A DNA stretch of 44,986 bases from Candidatus Anammoxibacter sp. GTDB lineage: Bacteria; Planctomycetota; Brocadiia; Brocadiales; Anammoxibacteraceae. Every line of letters starts with the position of its first letter. Position 1 is the first letter of the stretch. The stretch lies in the NCBI GenBank assembly GCA_021777055.1, contig JAIQZO010000010.1, positions 1 through 44,986 on the forward strand, given 5' to 3'. Below, piece after piece: positions 16,372-23,885 of this stretch. The notes under the pieces were generated by a model. That model made no database searches. It was not told where the DNA came from and saw only the letters and a list, made by a program, of their open reading frames with translations. Both the position numbers and the translations under genes were made by a program.

Positions 16372-17964
16372 ATGTTTAAAACGTTCTTAATCATATTATC
16401 TTCCTTCATCTTTTATATAGGTTCCACTTCGGCAGAAGATCTTATCGTTCTGGAAAAGATTGCCGACAATCTAACCAAACCGGTTTTCATGACCCACGCA
16501 GATGATCAAAGCGAGAGGTTATTCATCATCGAAAAACCTGGAGTAGTCAAGATTTTTAAAGAAGAAGCGCTCTTGCCCACTCCGTTTCTTGATATCCAGG
16601 ATCGTGTCTTCTCGGTCTGGGAGACGGGACTCCTGAGTATCGCTTTTCACCCTGACTATATTGATAACGGACGATTCTTTGTATATTACACCGCAAGGAC
16701 TGGGGAGGACCTTCGGAGCGTTATAGCAGAATATGGAGTATCAGCGGATAATATGGATGTTGCAAAACAGGAAGAAAGGATCATTTTGGAGATTGCACAG
16801 CCAACTGATGTGCATAATGCAGGGCAACTGCAGTTTGGACCAGACGGTTTTCTCTATATAAGTCTGGGTGACGGTGGACCAATCGGTGACGGGAATAATA
16901 ACGGACAAAACAAAGATACGCTACTTAGCTCAGTACTGCGTATAGATATTGACGGAGATGAACCTTTTGCCATACCTCCTGATAATCCTTTTGTTGATAC
17001 AGAAGGAGCTGATGAAATCTGGGCGTACGGATTCAGAAACCCATGGCGATTTTCATTTGATCGTGAGACTGGCAGGCTTTTCCTTGGTGATGTAGGGTCA
17101 TTCACCATTGAAGAGATTAATATAGTTGAAAAAGGTAAAAATTACGGTTGGAAGGTGATGGAAGGTACTGAATGTTTTCTGGCAGACAGCTGTAATCGTA
17201 ATGGAAAAGAGCTTCCTATCCATCAATACTTTCATACGGAAGAGGAAGGTACTTCCGTTACCGGAGGTTACGTTTACAGGGGAACAGACCTACCTGAACT
17301 TTTCGGACTCTACCTTTTCGGAGATTTCGCGTCTTCCAGGATATGGGCGCTGTCAGAGAGCAGCCCAAATGTGTGGGTACGAAAAGAGCTGATAAAGGCA
17401 GAGTTTTTAATAAGCTCATTTGGTGAGGATGAGCAAGGAGAGATCTATGTTGCTGATCATGATGGCGGAGTAGTTTACAAGATCGTTGATGCCGAACCCA
17501 TAATCTTTCCGGTACCAACTATAACAATTACACCAACACCTACACCTACATCTACACCTTCACCAGCACCAAGCCAGACACCGGCACCAACTGCGTCCCC
17601 TACCATAACACCTACTCCAACACCTACACCTGATATTTCATCTAAAGAGTTTACTATTACATGCAATCGCACATTATCAGATGGTATAGCAGGATTTAAG
17701 AGACTGACATTAAATAAGGGAGAAACAGAAGCTTGTACATTAAAAATGAATAACGTGGAACCTGGTTCTCAGACAAAAGTAGTATCCAATATCATGAGAG
17801 GCCTCCGATCTTCTATCAAGGTTGACCCTGCCGAAGGCACAACGGATGCAAATGGAGAGTTTGCATTTACAATCAGTGCTGAAAGACCAGGGTTTGATTG
17901 GGCAATCTGGACTATTGATGAAGGCTTGTCCGCCGGGATTGTTGTTGAAGTTAATAGGAGGTAA
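16372..17964 (+). CDS. secreted sugar dehydrogenase-like (PQQ/GSDH family) beta-propeller protein
   Basis: 530 residues with a signal peptide (about 1-22). Residues 25-375 match the soluble glucose/sorbosone dehydrogenase (HHIP-like) propeller: LTKPVFMTHADDQSERLFII, GLLSIAFHPDYIDNGRFFVY, VHNAGQLQFGPDGFLYISLG (a His likely in the active-site area) and WAYGFRNPWRFSFDRETGRL. A Pro/Thr linker (about 385-420) leads to a C-terminal module of about 105 residues also found at the end of the cohesin protein (5045-7153). Family members oxidise sugars with PQQ, but the substrate and use of PQQ cannot be seen; a non-enzymatic role is possible. Preceded by AAAGG. The gene is flanked by a repeat. Confidence 0.82.
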   Translation: MFKTFLIILSSFIFYIGSTSAEDLIVLEKIADNLTKPVFMTHADDQSERLFIIEKPGVVKIFKEEALLPTPFLDIQDRVFSVWETGLLSIAFHPDYIDNGRFFVYYTARTGEDLRSVIAEYGVSADNMDVAKQEERIILEIAQPTDVHNAGQLQFGPDGFLYISLGDGGPIGDGNNNGQNKDTLLSSVLRIDIDGDEPFAIPPDNPFVDTEGADEIWAYGFRNPWRFSFDRETGRLFLGDVGSFTIEEINIVEKGKNYGWKVMEGTECFLADSCNRNGKELPIHQYFHTEEEGTSVTGGYVYRGTDLPELFGLYLFGDFASSRIWALSESSPNVWVRKELIKAEFLISSFGEDEQGEIYVADHDGGVVYKIVDAEPIIFPVPTITITPTPTPTSTPSPAPSQTPAPTASPTITPTPTPTPDISSKEFTITCNRTLSDGIAGFKRLTLNKGETEACTLKMNNVEPGSQTKVVSNIMRGLRSSIKVDPAEGTTDANGEFAFTISAERPGFDWAIWTIDEGLSAGIVVEVNRR

Positions 17965-18118
17965 CAATAAAGTGTAACTTATACCTATATTATTTCTCAC
18001 ACAAAGACACTGAGGCACAAAGATATTTATTTGCTCTTAAGTGCTAACCTTTGTGTCTTTGTGTGAGTTTACTTTTTACCGTTAACCTTTGTGTCCCCGT
18101 GTGAGTTAGTAAAGATAT

Positions 18119-18502
18119 TTATTCTATTTCGCCGCGGATAATTCTGGATATACCATCCTTCATCAATGCCTCGTGAAAATTCAATAGATAACCTAGTTTA
18201 CTGCCTGTCAACTTTAAATAAGTCAGCACTTGTTTCTTATGTGCTTTAGTAACAAATTCAACAGACTTCAATTCTAAAATCACTTTTTTCCCAACAACAA
18301 TGTCTGCCTTGAAATCCTCTTCAGATTTAATCCCCTGAAGTTATATAGGTACTGCCACTTGTCTATCAGCAGACAATCCATGTCTTTCAATTTCATTTGC
18401 AAGTACTACTTCATAGACTGTTTCAAGTAGTCCCGGACCTAATTCACGATGAATCATTATCGCTGCATCAACAACGATTTTGCCACTTTCGTTTTCGTTC
18501 AT
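18119..18502 (-). pseudogene. GxxExxY family protein, in-frame stop
   Basis: 128 codons on the minus strand from ATG 18502: IVVDAAIMIHRELGPGLLET, then VYEVVLANEIERHGLS, a TAA stop, DFKADIVVGKKVILELKSVE, KQVLTYLKLTGSKLGYLLNF and IIRGEIE. This is a full-length GxxExxY (PDDEXK-like nuclease-fold) protein whose only flaw is TAA at about residue 56, where family members have a normal codon. The catalytic-type D...ELK residues remain. Its biological role is not established. Recent inactivation or a sequencing error are both possible. Confidence 0.85.
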
Positions 18503-18900
18503 AGCTATACTCCTTTCAACGGTTTGATTCTTAATAAACTAGTTGCTTCAAATCGTTTAAAAGTATAGATCGTTTTTTAATACTTTACTAATTTCTACAA
18601 TATCGCAAGCTTTGTGTGAGTTATTATTTGTATGATATCCAATTCCCAGTTTAGATATTATCGAATTTTTCTCCCTCACAATACAAGGATTTGTCCTAAT
18701 TACTGTTATATTATCAGTTTACCTTATTCAATGGTTAAATCAAATGAATTTCATATAGGTTAAAAAGTAATTTACCATATCGCGACATTGACATATCTAA
18801 ATATTACGATATAATAACAGTATAACATTGATTAAAAACTTCTTTTACTGAACCCTGTATCCTTAATTTAATTGCGGATTTGCCGCACTATGAGACCGTT
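18503..18900. other. promoter region of the ArsR-type regulator, otherwise empty
   Basis: About 400 bases with no gene. It contains the promoter and operator-like site at 18788-18815, and a poor relic of repeat text (GCGGATTTGCCGCAC) next to the regulator start. Confidence 0.6.
18788..18815 (+). promoter_or_regulatory. sigma-70 promoter with a candidate ArsR operator
   Basis: TTGACA (-35, 18788-18793), 16 bases, TATAAT (-10, 18810-18815), both perfect consensus. Between them lies the inverted repeat ATATC-10 bases-GATAT (18793-18797 and 18808-18812), the size and position of ArsR/SmtB operators. It sits about 85 bases before the regulator ATG at 18901. Autoregulation is inferred. Confidence 0.7.
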
Positions 18901-19230
18901 ATGAAGAAAGAGAATCCCAAGTTAAAAGTATCTGATTTAATCCCTTTGGAGTATTTGATAGAGGCATCTGAGTGTCTGAAGTGCATAGCTCATCCCCAAA
19001 GATTGCGGATCATAGAGATTCTACTTAAAGGGGAATTTACGGTGGGAGAGATTGCCGAATTGTGTGATCTAACCCAGCCTGCAACGAGTGACCACTTACG
19101 ATTAATGCATGGTAAAAGACTTCTTACTAGCGAAAGACGTAATAGATCTGTCTATTATTCCATAGCAGAAGACGCTCCGTTAGAAGGGATACTAGATTGT
19201 GTAAAAGCTCACCATTTAAATAACAAATAA
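18901..19230 (+). CDS. ArsR/SmtB-family transcriptional regulator
   Basis: A winged-helix metal or redox sensor type. About 109 residues from ATG 18901; an upstream in-frame TTG at 18880 falls in repeat-like text and is unlikely. Seen: the LKCIAHPQRLRIIEILLKGE helix region, the helix-turn-helix core EIAELCDLTQPATSDHLRLM, and the wing RNRSVYYSIAED. The CLKC pair (ASECLKCIAHP) and the Cys in ELCDL are possible metal or redox ligands, but they do not match the classic ArsR ELCVC site exactly, so the ligand is open. The promoter at 18788 carries an operator-like repeat. The His-rich and nine-haem genes downstream are candidates for its regulon; intervening repeats argue against one simple operon. 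Confidence 0.82.
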   Translation: MKKENPKLKVSDLIPLEYLIEASECLKCIAHPQRLRIIEILLKGEFTVGEIAELCDLTQPATSDHLRLMHGKRLLTSERRNRSVYYSIAEDAPLEGILDCVKAHHLNNK

Positions 19231-19570
19231 TAACCGATTAACGTTTAAGTACTTATACACATATATAATGATTTTGTAACTCAGTAATCTATTTTTTGGA
19301 GTATCAAGGTTTATGTTATTACTTAATAAAAACTTCTTTTTTTATGGATTTTGTAGTTTTTATGGTATACAGAAGTCAGAATAATAGAAAACATGATTCA
19401 GAATGTAAATACAAATTTACAATGAATAATTCTATTGTAAAACAAGAACAAATCTATGCTTTAATCTGAATTCTGTCTCCTGACTCCTGTATTCTGTTTT
19501 TTGGTTGCGGCTTCGCCGCGCTATATGTAATGGTACTCCAACCCATTATTTACTAGGAAGGGAGAATACA
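19231..19570. other. spacer filled mainly by repeat family B
   Basis: Repeat B (19311-19525) fills most of the gap between the regulator and the Gly/His-rich gene, so co-transcription would have to pass through it. AGGAAGGGAG before 19571 is the ribosome site of the next gene. Confidence 0.6.
19311..19525 (+). repeat. repeat family B, left copy (inverted copy 22906-23132)
   Basis: About 215 bases matching 22906-23132 in reverse orientation: the AGAAGTC.GAATAATAGAAAA stretch, ACAAATTTACAAT, TCTCCTGACTCCTGTATTCT and the end GGTTGCGGC.TCGCCGC. The two copies enclose the Gly/His-rich and cytochrome genes. Confidence 0.8.
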
Positions 19571-20098
19571 ATGAATACACATATAAAAAGAGTTTTGCTC
19601 ATAATTGTTTCGTTATTATTTGTGGTCTCACTCACAAATGCCGGCCAAAGAGGAATGGGAGATAATACCGGTATTGCACAGGAAACGATAAAGCCAAACA
19701 TAATCACTATGTCCGGAAAGATTCTGGAGATCAAGACGGGACCATGTGCAAGTAGCACTGGAAGGTCATTAGAGGGAACACATTTTATTATCAGAACTGA
19801 TGACGACTCTAAGATCAATTTACATCTTGGTCCTTCCGCAGAGATTCAAAATGTTGTTAAAGGCTTAGAAGTTGGAACGGTTTTGGCATTTACTGCCTTT
19901 CGAACTGACGAAATGAAGGAAAATCATTATGTTGCTAAGTCATTAGATCATAATGGTATTATAGTTAATTTACGAGATGAAGACCTACGCCCCATTTGGG
20001 CAGGTTCTCAGGGGAGAGGTTATGGAAAAGGTAAAGGTCATGGCCGCGGACATGGATATGGACATGGTGGTGGTAGACATGGGGGGTGTTGTGATTGA
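19571..20098 (+). CDS. secreted protein with Gly/His-rich tail
   Basis: 175 residues from ATG 19571 (AGGAAGGGAG upstream; in-frame starts further up lie in repeat text). A signal peptide (LLIIVSLLFVVSLTNAG) is followed by a small domain with LNI/ILEIKTGPCASSTGRS and THFIIRTDDDSKINLHLGPS. This looks like an OB or small beta domain with a possible ligand pocket; no family is certain. The last 25 residues, GKGKGHGRGHGYGHGGGRHG and then GCCD, hold many His plus two Cys and are suited to binding transition metals. Between an ArsR-type regulator and a cytochrome, a metal-binding periplasmic role is a fair guess. Function unproven. Confidence 0.72.
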   Translation: MNTHIKRVLLIIVSLLFVVSLTNAGQRGMGDNTGIAQETIKPNIITMSGKILEIKTGPCASSTGRSLEGTHFIIRTDDDSKINLHLGPSAEIQNVVKGLEVGTVLAFTAFRTDEMKENHYVAKSLDHNGIIVNLRDEDLRPIWAGSQGRGYGKGKGHGRGHGYGHGGGRHGGCCD

Positions 20099-20302
20099 AA
20101 AGTGAAAAACTAAAAGTGAAAAACTAAAAGTGAAAAGTGAAAGTCCTTTGGGTTTTACTTTTAAGATGTTTATCTACTAGGCTTTATGCTTTTACCTTCA
20201 GCCTTCAGCCTTCAGTCTTTAGCCTATCCACCTGTATTTAGATATTCAAGGTTTTGCTATTTTTGAATGGGTTTAAACAAATCAATCAAAGGAGGATGCA
20301 AA

Positions 20303-22270
20303 ATGCAATGTTTATTTATAAGAAAGTATAAGACATTAACTTCTGTAGTTGTTTTAAATTTACTGGTAGCCGTTTTTCCTACTTTTAATTTAATTGCTCA
20401 GGATATTGGGCTATTGGATAGAAGCCCAAAGATTGTCTTTGCGGTTTGGGATGACGATGATTCTTTGCTTAGGGTAATTGGAAAGAATTGGGGAAATCAG
20501 GATACTATCACTATTAGTAATGCTGTTACTGGAGATGTGATTGGTAGTGCGGAACCAAATATACTTGGGAGATGGAGGATCAGGATTGAGAACCCCGCAA
20601 CCATTCCTTGCCGACTAAAGGCTGAATCAGGTGAAAATGTAGCAGAACTTGATGTTCGAGACGCACCTGATAATTGCGATGCATCTGATGAGGAATTTAC
20701 TCTGTTTGCTTTTAATGATATTGGAATGCACTGTTATGATGGCGATTTTTCCGTCTTCTCTATCCTTCCACCATTTAATCTTGTTCACGCGCAGCTTATT
20801 CGTAAGGCTAATATAAATAGCAATCCTCGTATTGTTGACAACAGCGATGTGGAAATATTTTATTCTGCAATAGCAGATAAAGAGAATTCAATTAATACTA
20901 CAAGTGTTGGTAAAACAAATTTTTGGGACTTTGCATTTGATCTTTTTGGTGTAGAGTTGGAAGAAGATGAAGGTCTATTGGGGGCTAAAATGCCTGGTGT
21001 ATTAAATGAACCACTTCCATTTGATCTCTTTTCTGCAACAAATAGATGGTTCACTGTTGAAGGGATACCCATAACCAGTACTGATGACAATGGTCAGACT
21101 AACAGTTTTCCATTAATGAACATTCAAGCATTTAATAAGAGCAGTCAAGAGTTATTGGCTTCGCTTGATGTTGTTGTTCCTGTATCAGAAGAGCTGCATT
21201 GTAGTGACTGCCACGCTACAGGAGGAGTTGCCGCAGATGACATTACAGCAGAGAAACATGATATTAATGACTGGAGCGCAAATGTAGATATTGAAACTCA
21301 GTTTAGAGAAAACGTGATCATTCTTCATGATGGAAAACATAACACGTCTTTGTTTGATAACAAGCCTGTTTTATGTGCATCTTGTCACTATTCTCCAGCC
21401 CTTGATCTTGAAGGCAATGGCCCGCAAGGAGAGCAAATCAACCATCCAATGTTTTCTCATGTTATGCATGGCCGGCATGGAAAGACAATAGATAATGATT
21501 TGCCTGACGAGAACAATCTTCCCCTTATTCCGGAAGAAGGTATTGAAACCTGTTATAATTGTCATCCAGGTGAAGAGACAAAATGTCTTCGTGGCGCAAT
21601 GTTTAATGCAGGCCTAATATGCCAAGATTGCCACGGAGGGATGCTAGCTGTTAGTGGTGAATTTGCACTTGCCGACGGCAGGACTCGGGAGCCTTGGAAT
21701 GACCTTCCTAAATGTCAATCATGCCATACCGGTGACGCCATGAATAATTTTGATGGAGATATCAGAAGACGCCTTGTTTATGAAACCGGTGACCAGGCAG
21801 CAAACCCAATTATTCCTAAGAATAAGAGATTTGCTGAAAATGAAAATGAATTGTACAGAAACAGTTTCGGGCATAAAGGGGTATCCTGTGAGGCATGCCA
21901 CGGCAGTCCCCATGCAATCTGGCCTGTGGGAGAACCGGAATCCAATGACGATGTTGCAGCAATTCAGTTACAGGGTTATGCGGGAACAATAATAGAGTGT
22001 AGTGTTTGTCATAATGACACGTTACCGCTGACAATGGGTGGGCCTCACGGTATGCATAATGTAAATGATGAGAACTGGAACAGAGATCACAAAAGCTTCT
22101 TTTTCGCAGATAGGGAATCTTGTAAGAGTTGCCATGGAACAGAACTTGAAGGTACGGTACTATCAAGAGCGGCAACTGACAGGGCACTTTTTGCAAAAGG
22201 TGGTGTACCCATATCAATAACTAAGGGGACACAAATTAGTTGCTCACTCTGTCACTTAAACCCTTTGTAA
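20303..22270 (+). CDS. secreted nine-haem c-type cytochrome
   Basis: 655 residues from ATG 20303 (AAAGGAGG upstream; the earlier in-frame ATG at 20267 lies before it). Signal peptide about 1-32. The N-terminal part holds no haem site; it includes FAFNDIGMHCYDGDFSVFSI (about residues 138-157). Nine CxxCH motifs follow, from about residue 299 to the C-terminus: CSDCH, CASCH, CYNCH, CQDCH, CQSCH, CEACH, CSVCH, CKSCH and CSLCH. Spare His (MFSHVMHGRHG, HKGVSCEACH) could be distal ligands. No catalytic signature of nitrite or hydroxylamine enzymes is obvious, so electron transfer is the safe call. A terminator follows at 22296. It is a single gene between inverted B repeats. Confidence 0.9.
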   Translation: MQCLFIRKYKTLTSVVVLNLLVAVFPTFNLIAQDIGLLDRSPKIVFAVWDDDDSLLRVIGKNWGNQDTITISNAVTGDVIGSAEPNILGRWRIRIENPATIPCRLKAESGENVAELDVRDAPDNCDASDEEFTLFAFNDIGMHCYDGDFSVFSILPPFNLVHAQLIRKANINSNPRIVDNSDVEIFYSAIADKENSINTTSVGKTNFWDFAFDLFGVELEEDEGLLGAKMPGVLNEPLPFDLFSATNRWFTVEGIPITSTDDNGQTNSFPLMNIQAFNKSSQELLASLDVVVPVSEELHCSDCHATGGVAADDITAEKHDINDWSANVDIETQFRENVIILHDGKHNTSLFDNKPVLCASCHYSPALDLEGNGPQGEQINHPMFSHVMHGRHGKTIDNDLPDENNLPLIPEEGIETCYNCHPGEETKCLRGAMFNAGLICQDCHGGMLAVSGEFALADGRTREPWNDLPKCQSCHTGDAMNNFDGDIRRRLVYETGDQAANPIIPKNKRFAENENELYRNSFGHKGVSCEACHGSPHAIWPVGEPESNDDVAAIQLQGYAGTIIECSVCHNDTLPLTMGGPHGMHNVNDENWNRDHKSFFFADRESCKSCHGTELEGTVLSRAATDRALFAKGGVPISITKGTQISCSLCHLNPL

Positions 22271-22295
22271 GAAGCACACTAATTATGTTTTCTCG

Positions 22296-22322
22296 CTGGA
22301 GTAGCCTGCAAGGCTGCTCCAG
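22296..22322 (+). terminator. hairpin terminator after the cytochrome gene
   Basis: CTGGAGTAGCC-TGCAA-GGCTGCTCCAG (11-base-pair stem, one T.G), 26 bases after the stop. Only a short T-rich tail follows. Similar hairpins follow both cupredoxin-like genes. Confidence 0.7.
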
Positions 22323-22510
22323 ATGTTTATTACGCCACAGCAACAAGGCCTATCATCACTTTCATTTGCAATACGTAAAACTTCTTGAACAGGAGAAATG
22401 TCGTGTTTAAGTAATTACATATCCAATTGTGGTTTAATTTAGACGTAGAATTGAGTTTAGTACATGCTAGTTATTATCTCACCTATGAAAATGGTTTTCA
22501 CTAAAAATAA

Positions 22511-22745
22511 AAGTCCCGGATGGGACGATCGAAGTTAGCCCATTAGCGTAAGCTATGGGAACTAATTGTAAGCAAATAAGCCCCTTAGGGGCGACAGAAA
22601 GGCACACGTTAAACAATATGAATAGAAACATCTTGATCACAAAAGATTTCTGCCGCTCCTAACGGAGCTTATTTGGATCAGGATATCATTATATACCCAC
22701 TGCTAACGCAGTGGGCTAACTTCGTTTTGCCCCTATCGGGGCTAT
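22511..22745. repeat. MITE-like element with nested inverted repeats
   Basis: Outer arms AAGTCCCGGATGGGACGA and (inverted) TTTTGCCCCTATCGGGGC. Next arms CGAAGTTAGCCCATTAGCG (22530) against the inverted CACTGCTAACGCAGTGGGC (22698-22716). Inner arms AAGCCCCTTAGGGGCGACAG and CTGCCGCTCCTAACGGAGCT. The three stacked palindromes suggest a folding RNA or a small non-autonomous mobile element. Confidence 0.7.
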
Positions 22746-22905
22746 AATTTCTGAAATTAGTTTGAACATCCCTAATTACAATCAGAACGAAAACGCTTTG
22801 CAAACTAATCCTCTTATTTTGGCTTTAGACACCACTCCATTTCATTGCTGTTGTAACAAGTAGATATAACCATATCACATTTGCTTTCAGACTCACAACA
22901 AATAT

Positions 22906-23132
22906 GCATAAAGCGGCGATGCCGCAACCAAAATTGAGAATACAGGAGTCAGGAGACTGAATTCAGAATAAAGCTAAGGTTGTATTTTTTTACAATGTTA
23001 TTTATTGTAAATTTGTATGTACTTTGGCTGAATAATGTTTTCTATTATTCGGACTTCTGATTCCTGTATTCTGTATTCCATAAAAACTGAAAAATTTTTT
23101 TTAAAATGAAGTTTTTATAGGGTAATACTATA
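22906..23132 (-). repeat. repeat family B, right copy
   Basis: Inverted copy of 19311-19525. It shares its end with repeat A, whose right copy begins at 23108; the join is the text TATAGGGTAATACTATAA. Confidence 0.8.
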
Positions 23133-23397
23133 AAGCGGCGAAGCAGCAACCAGAATACTAGATGCAAGATCCTGGATACTGGATGCTGGATGCTGGATAA
23201 TAGTTAGATTTCTAGTTTCTTTGTCAAGATGCCACATGAAAAAGAGGCGAACTCGATTTAAGATATAACACTCTAAAGCGGCGGAATAAATTATCAAGCA
23301 TCAAGTATCAAGTAACTATACCGTTACAATTAACTTAATAATGCACAGTAAAAATTTCTTTCTAGAAAAAGAAGTTTTTACAGGGTAATACTATAAA
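23108..23397 (-). repeat. repeat family A, right copy
   Basis: Inverted copy of 16078-16337, about 290 bases, with direct repeats of GTTTTTA.AGGGTAATACTA at both ends (23111 and 23375). The 60-codon open frame at 23115-23297 is repeat sequence. The hairpin GTAAAAATTTCTTTCTAGAA (23348-23381) is the common end structure. Confidence 0.8.
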
Positions 23398-23506
23398 TAT
23401 GTGTATACAAATTAAATATTCATCACAAAAAAACAATTTATGATATTGCAATTATACTAGTTACGCAAATGTGTCAACAAAACGTCTTGATCATCAAATA
23501 AAAATT

Positions 23507-23673
23507 CCTATACTATTTAATTAAATAATGATTAGACTGGTTAAAAACTGATTACACGGATTTGTATCAGAGTAATCATACATAATCAGCGTAATCAAAT
23601 TTCCCTTATTAAACATAAAATTTATACTTATAACTATTCAAAAGGTAAATTCCTATACTATTAAATTAAATAA
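23507..23673. repeat. TTCCTATACTATT repeat, two copies here and one at 29381
   Basis: AAATTCCTATACTATT.AATT lies at about 23504 and 23648, and again at 29381-29402. Short and AT-rich; function unknown. Confidence 0.5.
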
Positions 23674-23885
23674 AATTTCCCTTCACAAGAACAAAAGGCG
23701 ACAAAACCGGAACCAAGATGTGAAGTATTGCAGTACAGTAGGTTTTAAGTAATGGAAAAAGAAAAAAATAAGGCTTTAACAGTCCAATTCGCAAGAATTC
23801 CATTACTGCTGTTTCCTGAAAAACTTAATCCTTGTATAAATTAAACATATTTCTAAAAAAGGGTTTTTACAAGGTAATAACTATA

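Larger units (their letters stand above)
22271..23885. other. long spacer of repeats
   Basis: No gene was found in about 1.6 kb. Order: terminator, a minus-strand scrap coding-like for EVLRIANESDD at about 22340-22400, an inverted-repeat element (22511-22745), repeat B (22906-23132), repeat A (23108-23397), two copies of TTCCTATACTATT (23507, 23651), and a hairpin repeat at 23863-23885 up to the helicase start. Confidence 0.65.

Noticed and set aside
16163..16390. 75-codon plus-strand frame and its mirror at 23115-23297
   Set aside because: The similar proteins come from the inverted copies of repeat A, not from a conserved gene.
22340..22400. Coding-like scrap on the minus strand (EVLRIANESDD)
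   Set aside because: Too short to assign; no start, stop or family can be supported.
23832..23885. Upstream start of the helicase
   Set aside because: The extra 18 codons are the dispersed hairpin repeat and lack a ribosome site.
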